A stretch of DNA of 64,000 bases, taken from IMG/VR virus record IMGVR_UViG_3300032313_000564, positions 1 through 64,000 of that record. One strand, given 5' to 3'. Position numbers and translations under genes: made by a program. The DNA comes from a virus. The notes below the pieces were generated by a model. That model worked only from the letters and a program-made list of their open reading frames with translations. It was not told the DNA's origin and ran no database searches. Below are positions 57,316 to 64,000 of this stretch, one piece after another. The number at the start of each line of letters is the position of its first letter. Position 1 is the stretch's first letter.

Positions 57316-57934
57316 CTTTATCCCAAATACTCATAGAATGCCACCCAGCTGGTCTTATTGGGTCTTTGTATGCATCATTATCTGATTGTATCAAAACTTG
57401 TGGTTTTACGCCACCCATAATATAAGAAAGCTCTTCTTCTTTCGATATGTCTACCCTTTTCATAAATGTCATTAGTCTGGTCATTTTCATTTGTAAATCA
57501 AATCCAGCCTGAGTATGTGCCCCGCCTTGCTTTACCATTACATTATAATAAAGTAGAAATATTGAATATCCTAATATGGCAAGTGAGGAGTTAATCCTTT
57601 TTCTTCTATGATTTATAGAAGTATAAAATCTATCTGCAAATGCTGTGTGATAATTATTTTTTTCATCATACTGCCCCATTATAATAGTTGCCCAGGAAGC
57701 AGGATAATCGTTATTAATAAAATTAGAGAATACCGCTGTTCCTTCTTGGTGATCAGAATTTACATATACACATTCTATTGCTCTAGCGCCATGTCTATCA
57801 TTTAGCATTGTCCACTGTATCCAAGATCCCTTTAAGTATTTAGGATATCGCCTAAAAAGAGGTATGATCTGGCTTTTATACCAGATCACCCTTTTGAAAC
57901 CGTAGTCCAATATCTGCTTGATATTGTCTAGCAT
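57299..57934 (-). CDS. Hypothetical protein starting the modification block
   Basis: 211 residues, unrecognised. It is basic near the start (GFKRVIWYKSQIIPLFRRY), with a central block WATIIMGQYDEKNNYHTAFA, a hydrophobic helix SSLAILGYSIFLLYYNVMV and a Met-rich helix (MKMTRLMTFMKRV). The hydrophobic helix could touch a membrane. It follows the Hint fibre gene by 3 bases and overlaps the next gene. It could be a transferase of the block, but no motif supports this. Confidence 0.55.
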   Translation of the reverse strand: MLDNIKQILDYGFKRVIWYKSQIIPLFRRYPKYLKGSWIQWTMLNDRHGARAIECVYVNSDHQEGTAVFSNFINNDYPASWATIIMGQYDEKNNYHTAFADRFYTSINHRRKRINSSLAILGYSIFLLYYNVMVKQGGAHTQAGFDLQMKMTRLMTFMKRVDISKEEELSYIMGGVKPQVLIQSDNDAYKDPIRPAGWHSMSIWDKDDKRD

Positions 57935-57937
57935 TTA

Positions 57938-59332
57938 TTAAGCTGGTGGATTGTTTGGATCAACAGGGTTATCCTGTTGAGATTGCTTCCATTGCTGATA
58001 AAGCTCTTCTAGCGAAGTAGATAGATTTTGTTCTGGCGAGGTTATAACTCCTGGCGCATTTAAATCTAAAGGCTGTGAATCGTGAACCAATGCATTGTCT
58101 GTAAAGAATACGTCGTAAGGCTCGGTGTTAATTGTAATAACTAACTCTTTTCCTGTTGATTCTCTTAGTTCAATAATTGGCTGCCAGTCTTGGAATGTAG
58201 GAGAGAATACTAGATCTGATTCTACTACATCAGTAACATTAACAAACTTTCCAAGTCCGTCTCTCTTTACAAGTATGTAGTGAGATATGGAGTATTTATT
58301 TCCGTTAATAACAATAACCTTGTCAACAATGTGTGCTGATAAAGCAGTAATTGTAGTTTCAACTGCTGTGTTTATTACTGGATTCTCTTCAGACCAACCT
58401 GCAAAGTATTCTGCAATTGGGACCTCTGTTGCTAGATCTAATCCCTCAATATCAGCTGAGTAAAGAACATCTCCTACTGAAAGGTTATGTGCTAGAACTA
58501 GTCCTTCTGGGACCTTAGAGCTGATAAGTGTATCTGCACCAATTGATTTAACTGGTGTGAAACCAAATGGAGTAAATCCAAACGGAGTAAATCCAAACGG
58601 AGTAAAGCCAAACGGAGTAAAGCCAAATGGCGTAAATCCGAATGGAGTGAAGCCGAATGGCGTAAATCCAAATGGGGTGAAGCCGAATGGCGTAAATCCA
58701 AACGGAGAAAATCCGAAAGGAACAAAGCTAAATGCTGTTGTTACGTTTCCAGATGCCCCAGATGTACCTGAGTTACCATTTGCATTTGTTGCATAAACTG
58801 TATATGTCTGAGCTGTGCCCATTTCTTGACCAACTGCTACAGATGTGCTTGCTGTGTCTCCAGCCTTTCCGTCAGATGCTGCCCAGCGATAGTTTGTAAT
58901 TCCCTTTCCACCATTTGCTGGGGCTGACCATGAGACGCTGTCTTGTCCAGCACTTGGAGAAGAAGCGCTTGGTGCTGAAGGCGTATTTGGAACTGTTGTT
59001 GCTGTAACTGAAGCAGAAGCTGCAGACGCAACAGATGTTCCAGAAGCATTTGACGCACGAACTGTGAATGTATAAGCAGTAGCAGACAAAAGTCCTTGTA
59101 CTGTTAGTGGGGAAGAAGCTCCAGTGGCTGTAAAGCCTCCTGGAGACGACGTTACCGTGTAAGAAGTAGCAGCAGGCGAATCACCTGGTAAGCTAAAGGA
59201 TACAGTTACCGCACCATTATTGTATGGACGGTTTGTTCCAACATCTGTTGCTGATGTAATTGACGGCTGTTTAGGCTCAAGGAAGTCATTGGCTGCCTGT
59301 GATCTTTGTCCGAATCTTTTAATAATTGCCAT
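57938..59332 (-). CDS. FN3 fibre protein with PFGFT repeats and C-terminal Hint domain
   Basis: 464 residues. Two fibronectin type III-like domains span about 20-200 (VTVSFSLPGDSPAATSYTV, PSAPSASSPSAGQDSVSW). Residues about 205-260 hold about 11 PFGF(T/S) units. Residues 263-418 fit a mini-Hint (intein/hedgehog) domain: SIGADTLI with Ser at position 1, SISHYILV as block B, FFTDNALVHD-S at the end with His417-Asp418 and Ser at +1. The last 46 residues are polar. If active it could splice or cleave itself; otherwise it may attach the fibre. A second copy starts at the right edge. Confidence 0.8.
   Translation of the reverse strand: MAIIKRFGQRSQAANDFLEPKQPSITSATDVGTNRPYNNGAVTVSFSLPGDSPAATSYTVTSSPGGFTATGASSPLTVQGLLSATAYTFTVRASNASGTSVASAASASVTATTVPNTPSAPSASSPSAGQDSVSWSAPANGGKGITNYRWAASDGKAGDTASTSVAVGQEMGTAQTYTVYATNANGNSGTSGASGNVTTAFSFVPFGFSPFGFTPFGFTPFGFTPFGFTPFGFTPFGFTPFGFTPFGFTPFGFTPFGFTPVKSIGADTLISSKVPEGLVLAHNLSVGDVLYSADIEGLDLATEVPIAEYFAGWSEENPVINTAVETTITALSAHIVDKVIVINGNKYSISHYILVKRDGLGKFVNVTDVVESDLVFSPTFQDWQPIIELRESTGKELVITINTEPYDVFFTDNALVHDSQPLDLNAPGVITSPEQNLSTSLEELYQQWKQSQQDNPVDPNNPPA
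58554..58718 (-). repeat. 15-bp tandem repeat encoding PFGFT units
   Basis: About 11 copies of a 15-base unit (forward strand GGAGTAAATCCAAAC and variants with third-base changes), all in frame. The encoded pentapeptide is PFGFT, with one PFGFS. Silent variation between copies indicates selection on the peptide. Confidence 0.9.
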
Positions 59333-59353
59333 TTATATATCTCCTAAGTTTCT

Positions 59354-61105
59354 TTAAGCTGAAAGATCGCCCATTACGATCCATGTATTTGCTGCTCTCT
59401 TTAAAAGGGTAGCTGATGACCACTGGGTTCTTAATTTTAATCCTGGTGTTGCATTAACTGTGACTCCACCTGCACCAGCAATTGAAACTTGGCCAGTACC
59501 TGACTGAAGAATATCAATTGATGTTCCAACTGGGTAGTTAACTGTTGCATCTGCTGGAATTGTAACTGCTACTGCTGAAGCAGAAGAAACTTCAATTAAG
59601 TTATCTCTTTCAGTAAGAGATGAAAGTGTGTATGCTGCTGTTTTCTGAATAATTGGTGTGCGTGAAGGAACGCCTTCTTTTGTCTGTGTGCCGTCTGTAA
59701 ACGCTACTCCTGCTGCTGCAACTGTTACTGTGCCAGTAAATGTTGGTGAAGCAAGTGGAGCCTTTAGAGCAAGGTTTGTTGTTACTGTTGATGCGAAGTT
59801 TGCGTCATCACCAAGTGCTGCTGCAAGTTCGTCAAGAGTATTTAGTGCTGCTGGAGCACCTGTTAATAATGCGTTAACCTGTGATGTTGCATCTGCGATT
59901 GCTTCTGACTTTGCAGTTGCAATTGCTGAAGCCTGTGCTGTAGATACTGGCTTAGCTGAGTCTGCTGTGTTGTCAACATTTGCTAGGCCTACTGAAGACT
60001 TTGTAAGTGCTGCTACTGCTGTAGATACCTTTGTGTCTGCTGCAGTACCTGCTGCTGTAATTGCTTCTGATTTAGCAGTTGCGACATTTGCTGTAGTTGC
60101 AAGAAGTGAGGTGTCTGCAATTCCGTGAACATTTGTTGTGTCTGCTGTGTGAACACCAAGAGCTGTATCTGCAGCGGCTATTGCTGCTGTTTGCGCTGTT
60201 GAAGATGCTGTGTCAGCATAAGACTTTGTTGCAAGAAGTAGTGTGTCTGCAATGCCGTGAACGTTTGTTGTATCTGCTGAGTGTCCTGAAACTACACCAT
60301 CTGCATACGTACGGTCCTGAGTAGACTTGCTGTCTGTGTATGTATTTGCTGATGTTTCTGCACTTGTTGCTGCTGCCATAGCAAGACCATGCTGTGTATT
60401 TACATATGAAACAGTTTCATTTATTTCTGTATCTGTGTATGTATTTGCTGCACCAAACTTTGTATCTGTGTATGTCTGTGCTGTATTAAATTTTGTATCT
60501 GTGTATGTAGTAAGGTCTGTTCTTGCTGTAGTAACGTTTGCTAGTGTTGCAAGTAAAGAAGTGTCTTGAATTCCGTGAACATTTGTTGTCTTTGCATTGT
60601 GTACATCTAGAGCCAAAAGATCTTGTGTCTGTAGGTACTCTGCATATGCTCTTGTAGCAATTACTGTTAGGTCGGTCTCTGATGAAGGAACTTTACCCTG
60701 TGCATTAAGAGATGCTACTCCGTTGACTGACCCTCTATCATCTAGTGGAATGTAGGTTGAATCTGCTGTGTTGCTTAATGCGCTAACTGCTGAATCTACA
60801 TATGCACGATTTGCCCATACTGCGTCATTAATTGCAATGGTGATTGTATTTGCGCCATCGTTGTAAGTCTTTGTAAGACCTGTGCCCATTGTGAGGGCTG
60901 CGTCAATTGCGTCTTGTGATATTTCGGTAATACCTGCAGTATCTGCGTTAGCATATGAAAGTGCTGTCCAGGTAGCTGTTCCGTTACCAAATTTAAATTT
61001 ATTTGTATCTGTTTCAACACCCATTTCTCCTGCTGCCAGGACTGGGTTTGTTGTGGACCACTGTGAAGCGGTTCCTCTTCTTACTTGAATTCTTACTGTT
61101 GCCAT
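59354..61105 (-). CDS. Tail fibre with Mtd-like N-terminus and His-Gly repeats
   Basis: 583 residues. The first 55 (VRIQVRRGTASQWSTTNPVL, GEMGVETDTNKFKFGNG) are the module that attaches many phage fibres, as in the Mtd N-terminal domain. The shaft has repeated TTNVHGIADTSLLAT units with YTDTKF helices, and the end is a beta-structured tip (EVSSASAVAVTIPADATV, SIDILQSGTGQVSIAGAGG). It has an AGGAGAT ribosome site and its own promoter region. It probably forms a trimeric receptor-binding fibre. Confidence 0.8.
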   Translation of the reverse strand: MATVRIQVRRGTASQWSTTNPVLAAGEMGVETDTNKFKFGNGTATWTALSYANADTAGITEISQDAIDAALTMGTGLTKTYNDGANTITIAINDAVWANRAYVDSAVSALSNTADSTYIPLDDRGSVNGVASLNAQGKVPSSETDLTVIATRAYAEYLQTQDLLALDVHNAKTTNVHGIQDTSLLATLANVTTARTDLTTYTDTKFNTAQTYTDTKFGAANTYTDTEINETVSYVNTQHGLAMAAATSAETSANTYTDSKSTQDRTYADGVVSGHSADTTNVHGIADTLLLATKSYADTASSTAQTAAIAAADTALGVHTADTTNVHGIADTSLLATTANVATAKSEAITAAGTAADTKVSTAVAALTKSSVGLANVDNTADSAKPVSTAQASAIATAKSEAIADATSQVNALLTGAPAALNTLDELAAALGDDANFASTVTTNLALKAPLASPTFTGTVTVAAAGVAFTDGTQTKEGVPSRTPIIQKTAAYTLSSLTERDNLIEVSSASAVAVTIPADATVNYPVGTSIDILQSGTGQVSIAGAGGVTVNATPGLKLRTQWSSATLLKRAANTWIVMGDLSA

Positions 61106-61123
61106 TTTGATCTCCTATTTTAT

Positions 61124-61132
61124 ATTATAGCA
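61124..61132 (-). promoter_or_regulatory. Extended -10 promoter before the Mtd-like fibre
   Basis: TGCTATAAT on the minus strand, predicted start near 61117; the 12-base leader contains AGGAGAT before ATG 61105. Confidence 0.6.
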
Positions 61133-61146
61133 TTTTTTGTTTTAAA

Positions 61147-61485
61147 CTAGGCTATTTCGCCTGAGTCAAAAACGAGTGAAGCATTTGTTGATGTCGGTGT
61201 TCCGCCATCTGCAAATTTAGTTGCAGTTGTAACTACACCATTTGCCTGAACTGTATATACTGGCTGGCCATCATAATCTATTGCTAGACCAATGTCCATC
61301 CAGGAAACCATGTCATCACTAGGTATTTGAGAAACCAATGCGATTGGCTCCCAAATTCCGTTGATGTAAATTTCTAATTGATTCGAGGCTGAGTTAAATG
61401 CTACAGGAGTAGACCCCAGTGTTATTTGATTGCCCTCTACTACGAGGCCATTCTTTACTCTAAAATTCTTATCTGTTGTTGCCAT
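61147..61485 (-). CDS. Small structural protein sharing a fibre N-terminus
   Basis: 112 residues. The opening TTDKNFRVKNGLVVEG nearly repeats the start of the next gene upstream (TVVKNFRIKSGLIVEG), a short module also typical of phage fibre proteins. It continues with strands (NQLEIYINGIWEPIALV, DIGLAIDYDGQPVYTV) and ends TNASLVFDSGEIA. Probably an attachment or decoration subunit in the same complex as the larger fibre. Confidence 0.65.
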   Translation of the reverse strand: MATTDKNFRVKNGLVVEGNQITLGSTPVAFNSASNQLEIYINGIWEPIALVSQIPSDDMVSWMDIGLAIDYDGQPVYTVQANGVVTTATKFADGGTPTSTNASLVFDSGEIA

Positions 61486-61550
61486 TTAAGTTCACATATC
61501 CCCTAATTGTTTTTGTGGGGTTTTGGAAGGACCCCATACCTTTTATTTAA

Positions 61551-62933
61551 TTATTTAAGAAGTGTTCCAGATACTTTAACTGTTGAGTTATCTGCTGGAG
61601 TTACTCTTATTCTTACATTTGAACCTGATACATCTGCTGTAATAGTTCCTCTTGATCCATTAGTTCCGACAATTGCATATTCTGTAATTGCTACGTTATC
61701 TGATGAATCTAATGTTATTAGAACTTCTGAAACTTCATTATGTGTTGCGTTGTCAATCTTAACAAGAACCTTAGCTGAGCGATAATCTGCCTTTGCCCAC
61801 TCATAAGCTGTTCCAGCAACTGCTGCTGTCCCAGATGATGAAGCCGCAAATTGCTTAGCTTGATCATTTACGTTTAGTGCTGTAAATGCTGTTGTTCCTG
61901 CTTGCTGAGCTGTGTTAGCAGCTGCTGCTGTTGCTTCCGCTGCTGCTTGTGCTGCGTTGGCCTTAGTTGTTGCATCTGATGCTGCTGTCGCTACTGCTGC
62001 TGCTTGAGCTGCGTTAGCCTTGGTTGTTGCGTCAGCTGCTGCTGTCGCTACTGAGGCTGCGTCTCCTGATACTCTTAGAGCTGCTTCTGCGGCTACCTTA
62101 GATGCTGCGTCTGCTGCTGCATCTGTTGCTGCTTCTGACTTTGCAGTTGCAATTGCTGTTGTAACATCAGCTGAGTTAGCCTTTGTTGCTAGTGCTGATG
62201 TAAGAGTTGTTGTGTAATTAGCATCATCGTTAATTGCTGCTGCTAATTCGTTTAATGTGTTAAGAAGTGCTGGTGCACCATCTACTAATGAATCTACTGC
62301 ACTTGAAATTGCTGTATTACGGTTTGTAACCTCTGTTGAGATTGCAGTTGAAAGTGCTGCTGCTGCAGTAGCTTCTGCTCCTGCCTTTGCTGCATTTGCC
62401 TTAGTTGTAGCGTCTGCTGCTGCTGCAGAAATTGCTGCTGCTTGAGCTGCATCTGCCTTGGTTGTAGCGTCTGCTGCTGCTGCAGAAATTGCTGCTGCTT
62501 GAGCTGCGTTGGCTTTAGATGTAGCATCTGCTGCTGCAGTTGAAACTGAAGCTGCATCGCCTGATACTCTAAGTGCTGCTTCTGCAGCTACCTTTGTTGT
62601 AGCATCTGATGCGGCTGCTGAAATTGCAGATGATGCTGCGGCATTTGCTTTTGATGTTGCATCTGCTGAAGCTGTGGCTTCTGCTGCAGACTGTGCTGCT
62701 GCTGCTGCGCCTGCTGCATCAAATACACCAGACTTGATAGAAAGCTTTCCAGCTCCGTTTAGTTCAAGCTGTGTAGACTCTACTGATTTTACAAGAGTTG
62801 CACCGCCAACAAGATTAAGAATATAATTGTCTGATCCTGTTTCTGTAAGTATATTTTGGCCATTGATTGTACCTGTTGTACCTTCAACGATGAGGCCAGA
62901 TTTAATTCTAAAATTCTTTACTACTGTTGCCAT
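61551..62933 (-). CDS. Ala-rich coiled-coil tail fibre
   Basis: 460 residues. After the KNFRIKSGLIVEG module, residues about 70-350 are long Ala-rich heptads (DATSKANAAQAAAISAAAA, KVAAEAALRVSGDAASV) that repeat almost exactly, then a short conserved fibre segment (LVDGAPALLNTLNELAAAI). The end is a beta tip (AKVLVKIDNA-type strands, GTITADVSGSNVRI). The repeats suggest length variation by recombination. It likely forms a stiff trimeric fibre. Confidence 0.75.
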   Translation of the reverse strand: MATVVKNFRIKSGLIVEGTTGTINGQNILTETGSDNYILNLVGGATLVKSVESTQLELNGAGKLSIKSGVFDAAGAAAAAQSAAEATASADATSKANAAASSAISAAASDATTKVAAEAALRVSGDAASVSTAAADATSKANAAQAAAISAAAADATTKADAAQAAAISAAAADATTKANAAKAGAEATAAAALSTAISTEVTNRNTAISSAVDSLVDGAPALLNTLNELAAAINDDANYTTTLTSALATKANSADVTTAIATAKSEAATDAAADAASKVAAEAALRVSGDAASVATAAADATTKANAAQAAAVATAASDATTKANAAQAAAEATAAAANTAQQAGTTAFTALNVNDQAKQFAASSSGTAAVAGTAYEWAKADYRSAKVLVKIDNATHNEVSEVLITLDSSDNVAITEYAIVGTNGSRGTITADVSGSNVRIRVTPADNSTVKVSGTLLK

Positions 62934-62958
62934 TTATATGACTCCTCTTACTGCTTTA

Positions 62959-63510
62959 TTATATTTTTATTGCTGTTCTTGTAAATCTAGCGGTTATTGC
63001 ACCAGAAACTGGAGCTACCTTAAAACTAATTATACCTGAATTTTGTTCAAATGTATAAGTAAATAGACTTGTATTTGTGTTGGATACAATGTCGGATTCT
63101 ACAACATGAACATCGACTCCATCGCTTACTGCTGTCAGATTAGATCTGTAGAAATATGCATTTTTTGTTATCTGTAAAGAGTACTGAACGCTTCTCCATG
63201 TATCTACTGCAAAGTGATCTATCTGAGTAGGATTTTCAATACCCGTTACTTCAAGATCATTGTTTCCCTCTAGTCCTAAAAGCGTAGAAATAGTATCAGT
63301 GTTGTTTGTTATACTAGCGACTGCTGTAGAAAGGTTGTTTACCTTATACGTGATTGTGGAGCTGTCCGCAGAATTTGTGACTCCAAGAACATTTTCAATT
63401 GCCTCAATAGCATCATTAGCGTTGGCATGCTGTGCAGCATGCCCCGTTAGCTCATCTGTTGCTGCTGGGTTTGATAGATTGTCTTTTGATGTAGGAAATG
63501 AAGTTGCCAT
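62959..63510 (-). CDS. Tail/fibre protein with small tip domain
   Basis: 183 residues. A helical start (ATSFPTSKDNLSNPAATDEL, AAQHANANDAIEAIENVLG) is typical of phage fibre bases. The rest is beta-rich (YSLQITKNAYFYRSNLTAV, FTYTFEQNSGIISFKV). The ribosome site is AGGGGGG. It has its own promoter and lies just after the partial Hint gene. Probably an adaptor or short fibre. Confidence 0.65.
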   Translation of the reverse strand: MATSFPTSKDNLSNPAATDELTGHAAQHANANDAIEAIENVLGVTNSADSSTITYKVNNLSTAVASITNNTDTISTLLGLEGNNDLEVTGIENPTQIDHFAVDTWRSVQYSLQITKNAYFYRSNLTAVSDGVDVHVVESDIVSNTNTSLFTYTFEQNSGIISFKVAPVSGAITARFTRTAIKI

Positions 63511-63542
63511 TGCCCCCCCTTGTAAAATATGTACTAGTGTTA

Positions 63543-63551
63543 ATTATATCA
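63543..63551 (-). promoter_or_regulatory. Extended -10 promoter in the fibre region
   Basis: TGATATAAT on the minus strand, predicted start near 63536, driving the gene that starts at 63510 with AGGGGGG in the leader. Confidence 0.55.
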
Positions 63552-63561
63552 GAATTTATTA

Positions 63562-64000
63562 TTAAGCAGGAGGATTTTCCTGAGAAAGCTTCCATTCTTG
63601 ATAAATTGTTTCTAATGCTTGTGAAAGATTCTGGTCGGAAGATGTTATTACCCCTGGAGTATTTTCATCAAACTCGTGAGAGTCATGGACAATAGCATTA
63701 TCTGTAAAAAATACATCATACGGCTCGGTATTAATAGATATTACAAGTTCCTTACCTTCAAGAACTTTAAAGTCTATTATTGGCTGCCATGAATCAAGTA
63801 GTGGGCTAAACACCATGTCAGACTCAAGTACTTCATAGACTTTTACAAATTTTACAATGTTTTCTCTTTTAACTAAAACATAGTGTGAATAAGAATATTT
63901 GTTTCCGTTAATAACAATAACTTTATCAACAATTCTTGCAGACAACGAAACAATTGTTGTTTCAAGATTTGTATCAATATTAGGATTTTCTGTTGACCAG
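63562..64000 (-). CDS. Second Hint-domain protein, N-terminus beyond the window
   Basis: Partial gene; the frame is open to base 64000, and no internal start is needed. The visible 146 codons match the C-terminal part of the protein at 57938-59332: WSTENPNIDTNLETTI, IVDKVIVINGNKYSYSHY, VFSPLLDSWQPIIDF, ISINTEPYDVFFTDN and VHDS. Block B (YSHY), the penultimate His, terminal Asp and following Ser are kept. The end is QENPPA, like NNPPA in the first copy. So the fibre region is bracketed by two paralogous Hint proteins. Confidence 0.8.
   Translation of the reverse strand, partial: WSTENPNIDTNLETTIVSLSARIVDKVIVINGNKYSYSHYVLVKRENIVKFVKVYEVLESDMVFSPLLDSWQPIIDFKVLEGKELVISINTEPYDVFFTDNAIVHDSHEFDENTPGVITSSDQNLSQALETIYQEWKLSQENPPA

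Noticed and set aside
58554-58718. CRISPR-like array
   Set aside because: Units are 15 bases, contiguous without spacers and in frame in a protein; there are no cas genes. The Cas4-like nuclease at 9783 is far away and is a normal phage recombination enzyme.
58557-58796. Plus-strand open frame with PNGVN repeats
   Set aside because: It is the complement of the in-frame PFGFT array of the minus-strand fibre gene; third-base variation follows the minus-strand codons and no plus-strand ribosome site or neighbour exists.
61486-61550. Terminator between fibre genes
   Set aside because: A GGGGT...ACCCC pairing exists, but the stem is only 5-6 bp with a long loop and no U-run, so I do not call it.
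62020-62826. Ala/Ser-rich plus-strand frames
   Set aside because: Produced by the Ala-rich repeats of the minus-strand fibre gene; no plus-strand signals.

Overview
The window is 64 kb of an AT-rich, long-tailed (siphovirus-type) double-stranded DNA phage. Every gene I can support lies on the minus strand, so transcription runs from position 64000 toward 1. Genes are packed with ATGA, TAATG and TGATG stop/start overlaps, and no stretch over about 270 bases lacks a gene. The host is probably an actinobacterium (inference). Grounds are four or five promoters whose -10 box sits 6-8 bases before the start codon (leaderless mRNAs, common in Actinobacteria), a stand-alone TipAS-like domain, a lysine-rich endolysin tail, and a replication set (DnaE polymerase, DnaB, DnaG, RecA, Cas4-type nuclease) familiar from actinophages. 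AT-rich DNA would suit a low-GC freshwater actinobacterium, but the host is not proven.

Layout in transcription order. (1) 64000-57938: tail fibre and receptor-binding genes, including two proteins with Hint (intein/hedgehog-like) C-terminal domains, one cut by the window edge, an Mtd-like fibre and Ala-rich fibres. (2) 57934-50583: an accessory block with two prolyl-hydroxylase-like 2OG-Fe(II) oxygenases, two related HDH/HPH cupin oxygenases, a degenerate third copy, a GlcNAc-transferase-like glycosyltransferase, three proteins of a DUF6065-like family and an SDR oxidoreductase. (3) 50550-47554: a collagen-like fibre with an S74 chaperone, and a LamG-like structural protein. (4) 47490-38264: head and neck genes: portal, protease fused to scaffold with an internal scaffold start, HK97 capsid, connectors, tail tube, and tail chaperones joined by a -1 frameshift at CCCAAAC. 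(5) 38259-22057: a 2483-residue tape measure with an embedded ADP-ribosyltransferase-like domain, then tail tip and fibre genes. (6) 21971-8474: metallophosphoesterase, DNA-binding proteins, DnaB, primase, SSB, DnaE, MazG, RecA, Cas4, RuvC and a DUF1599-like protein. (7) 8456-5889: terminase small and large subunits, about 38 kb from the portal. (8) 5869-1: tRNA-Met(CAT), tRNA-Asn(GTT), tRNA-Arg(TCT), a TipAS-like protein, CHAP endolysin, another oxygenase, SNase-type nuclease, a cut-down 2-hydroxyacid dehydrogenase, APS kinase fused to a nucleotidylyltransferase, DUF2061, FmdB-type zinc ribbon, and a secreted Ala/Thr-rich protein running off the left edge.

The most interesting possibility is that block 2 chemically decorates the fibres. 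The collagen-like fibre has six Pro-Gly sites in Gly-X-Pro-Gly context, the classical prolyl-4-hydroxylase target. Hydroxylase-like enzymes and a glycosyltransferase of the type that adds GlcNAc to hydroxyproline lie directly upstream. Other highlights are the ADP-ribosyltransferase domain in the tape measure, the mini-intein-like Hint domains beside a 15-bp repeat encoding PFGFT units, and several micro-genes of 25-48 residues held in place by start/stop overlaps.
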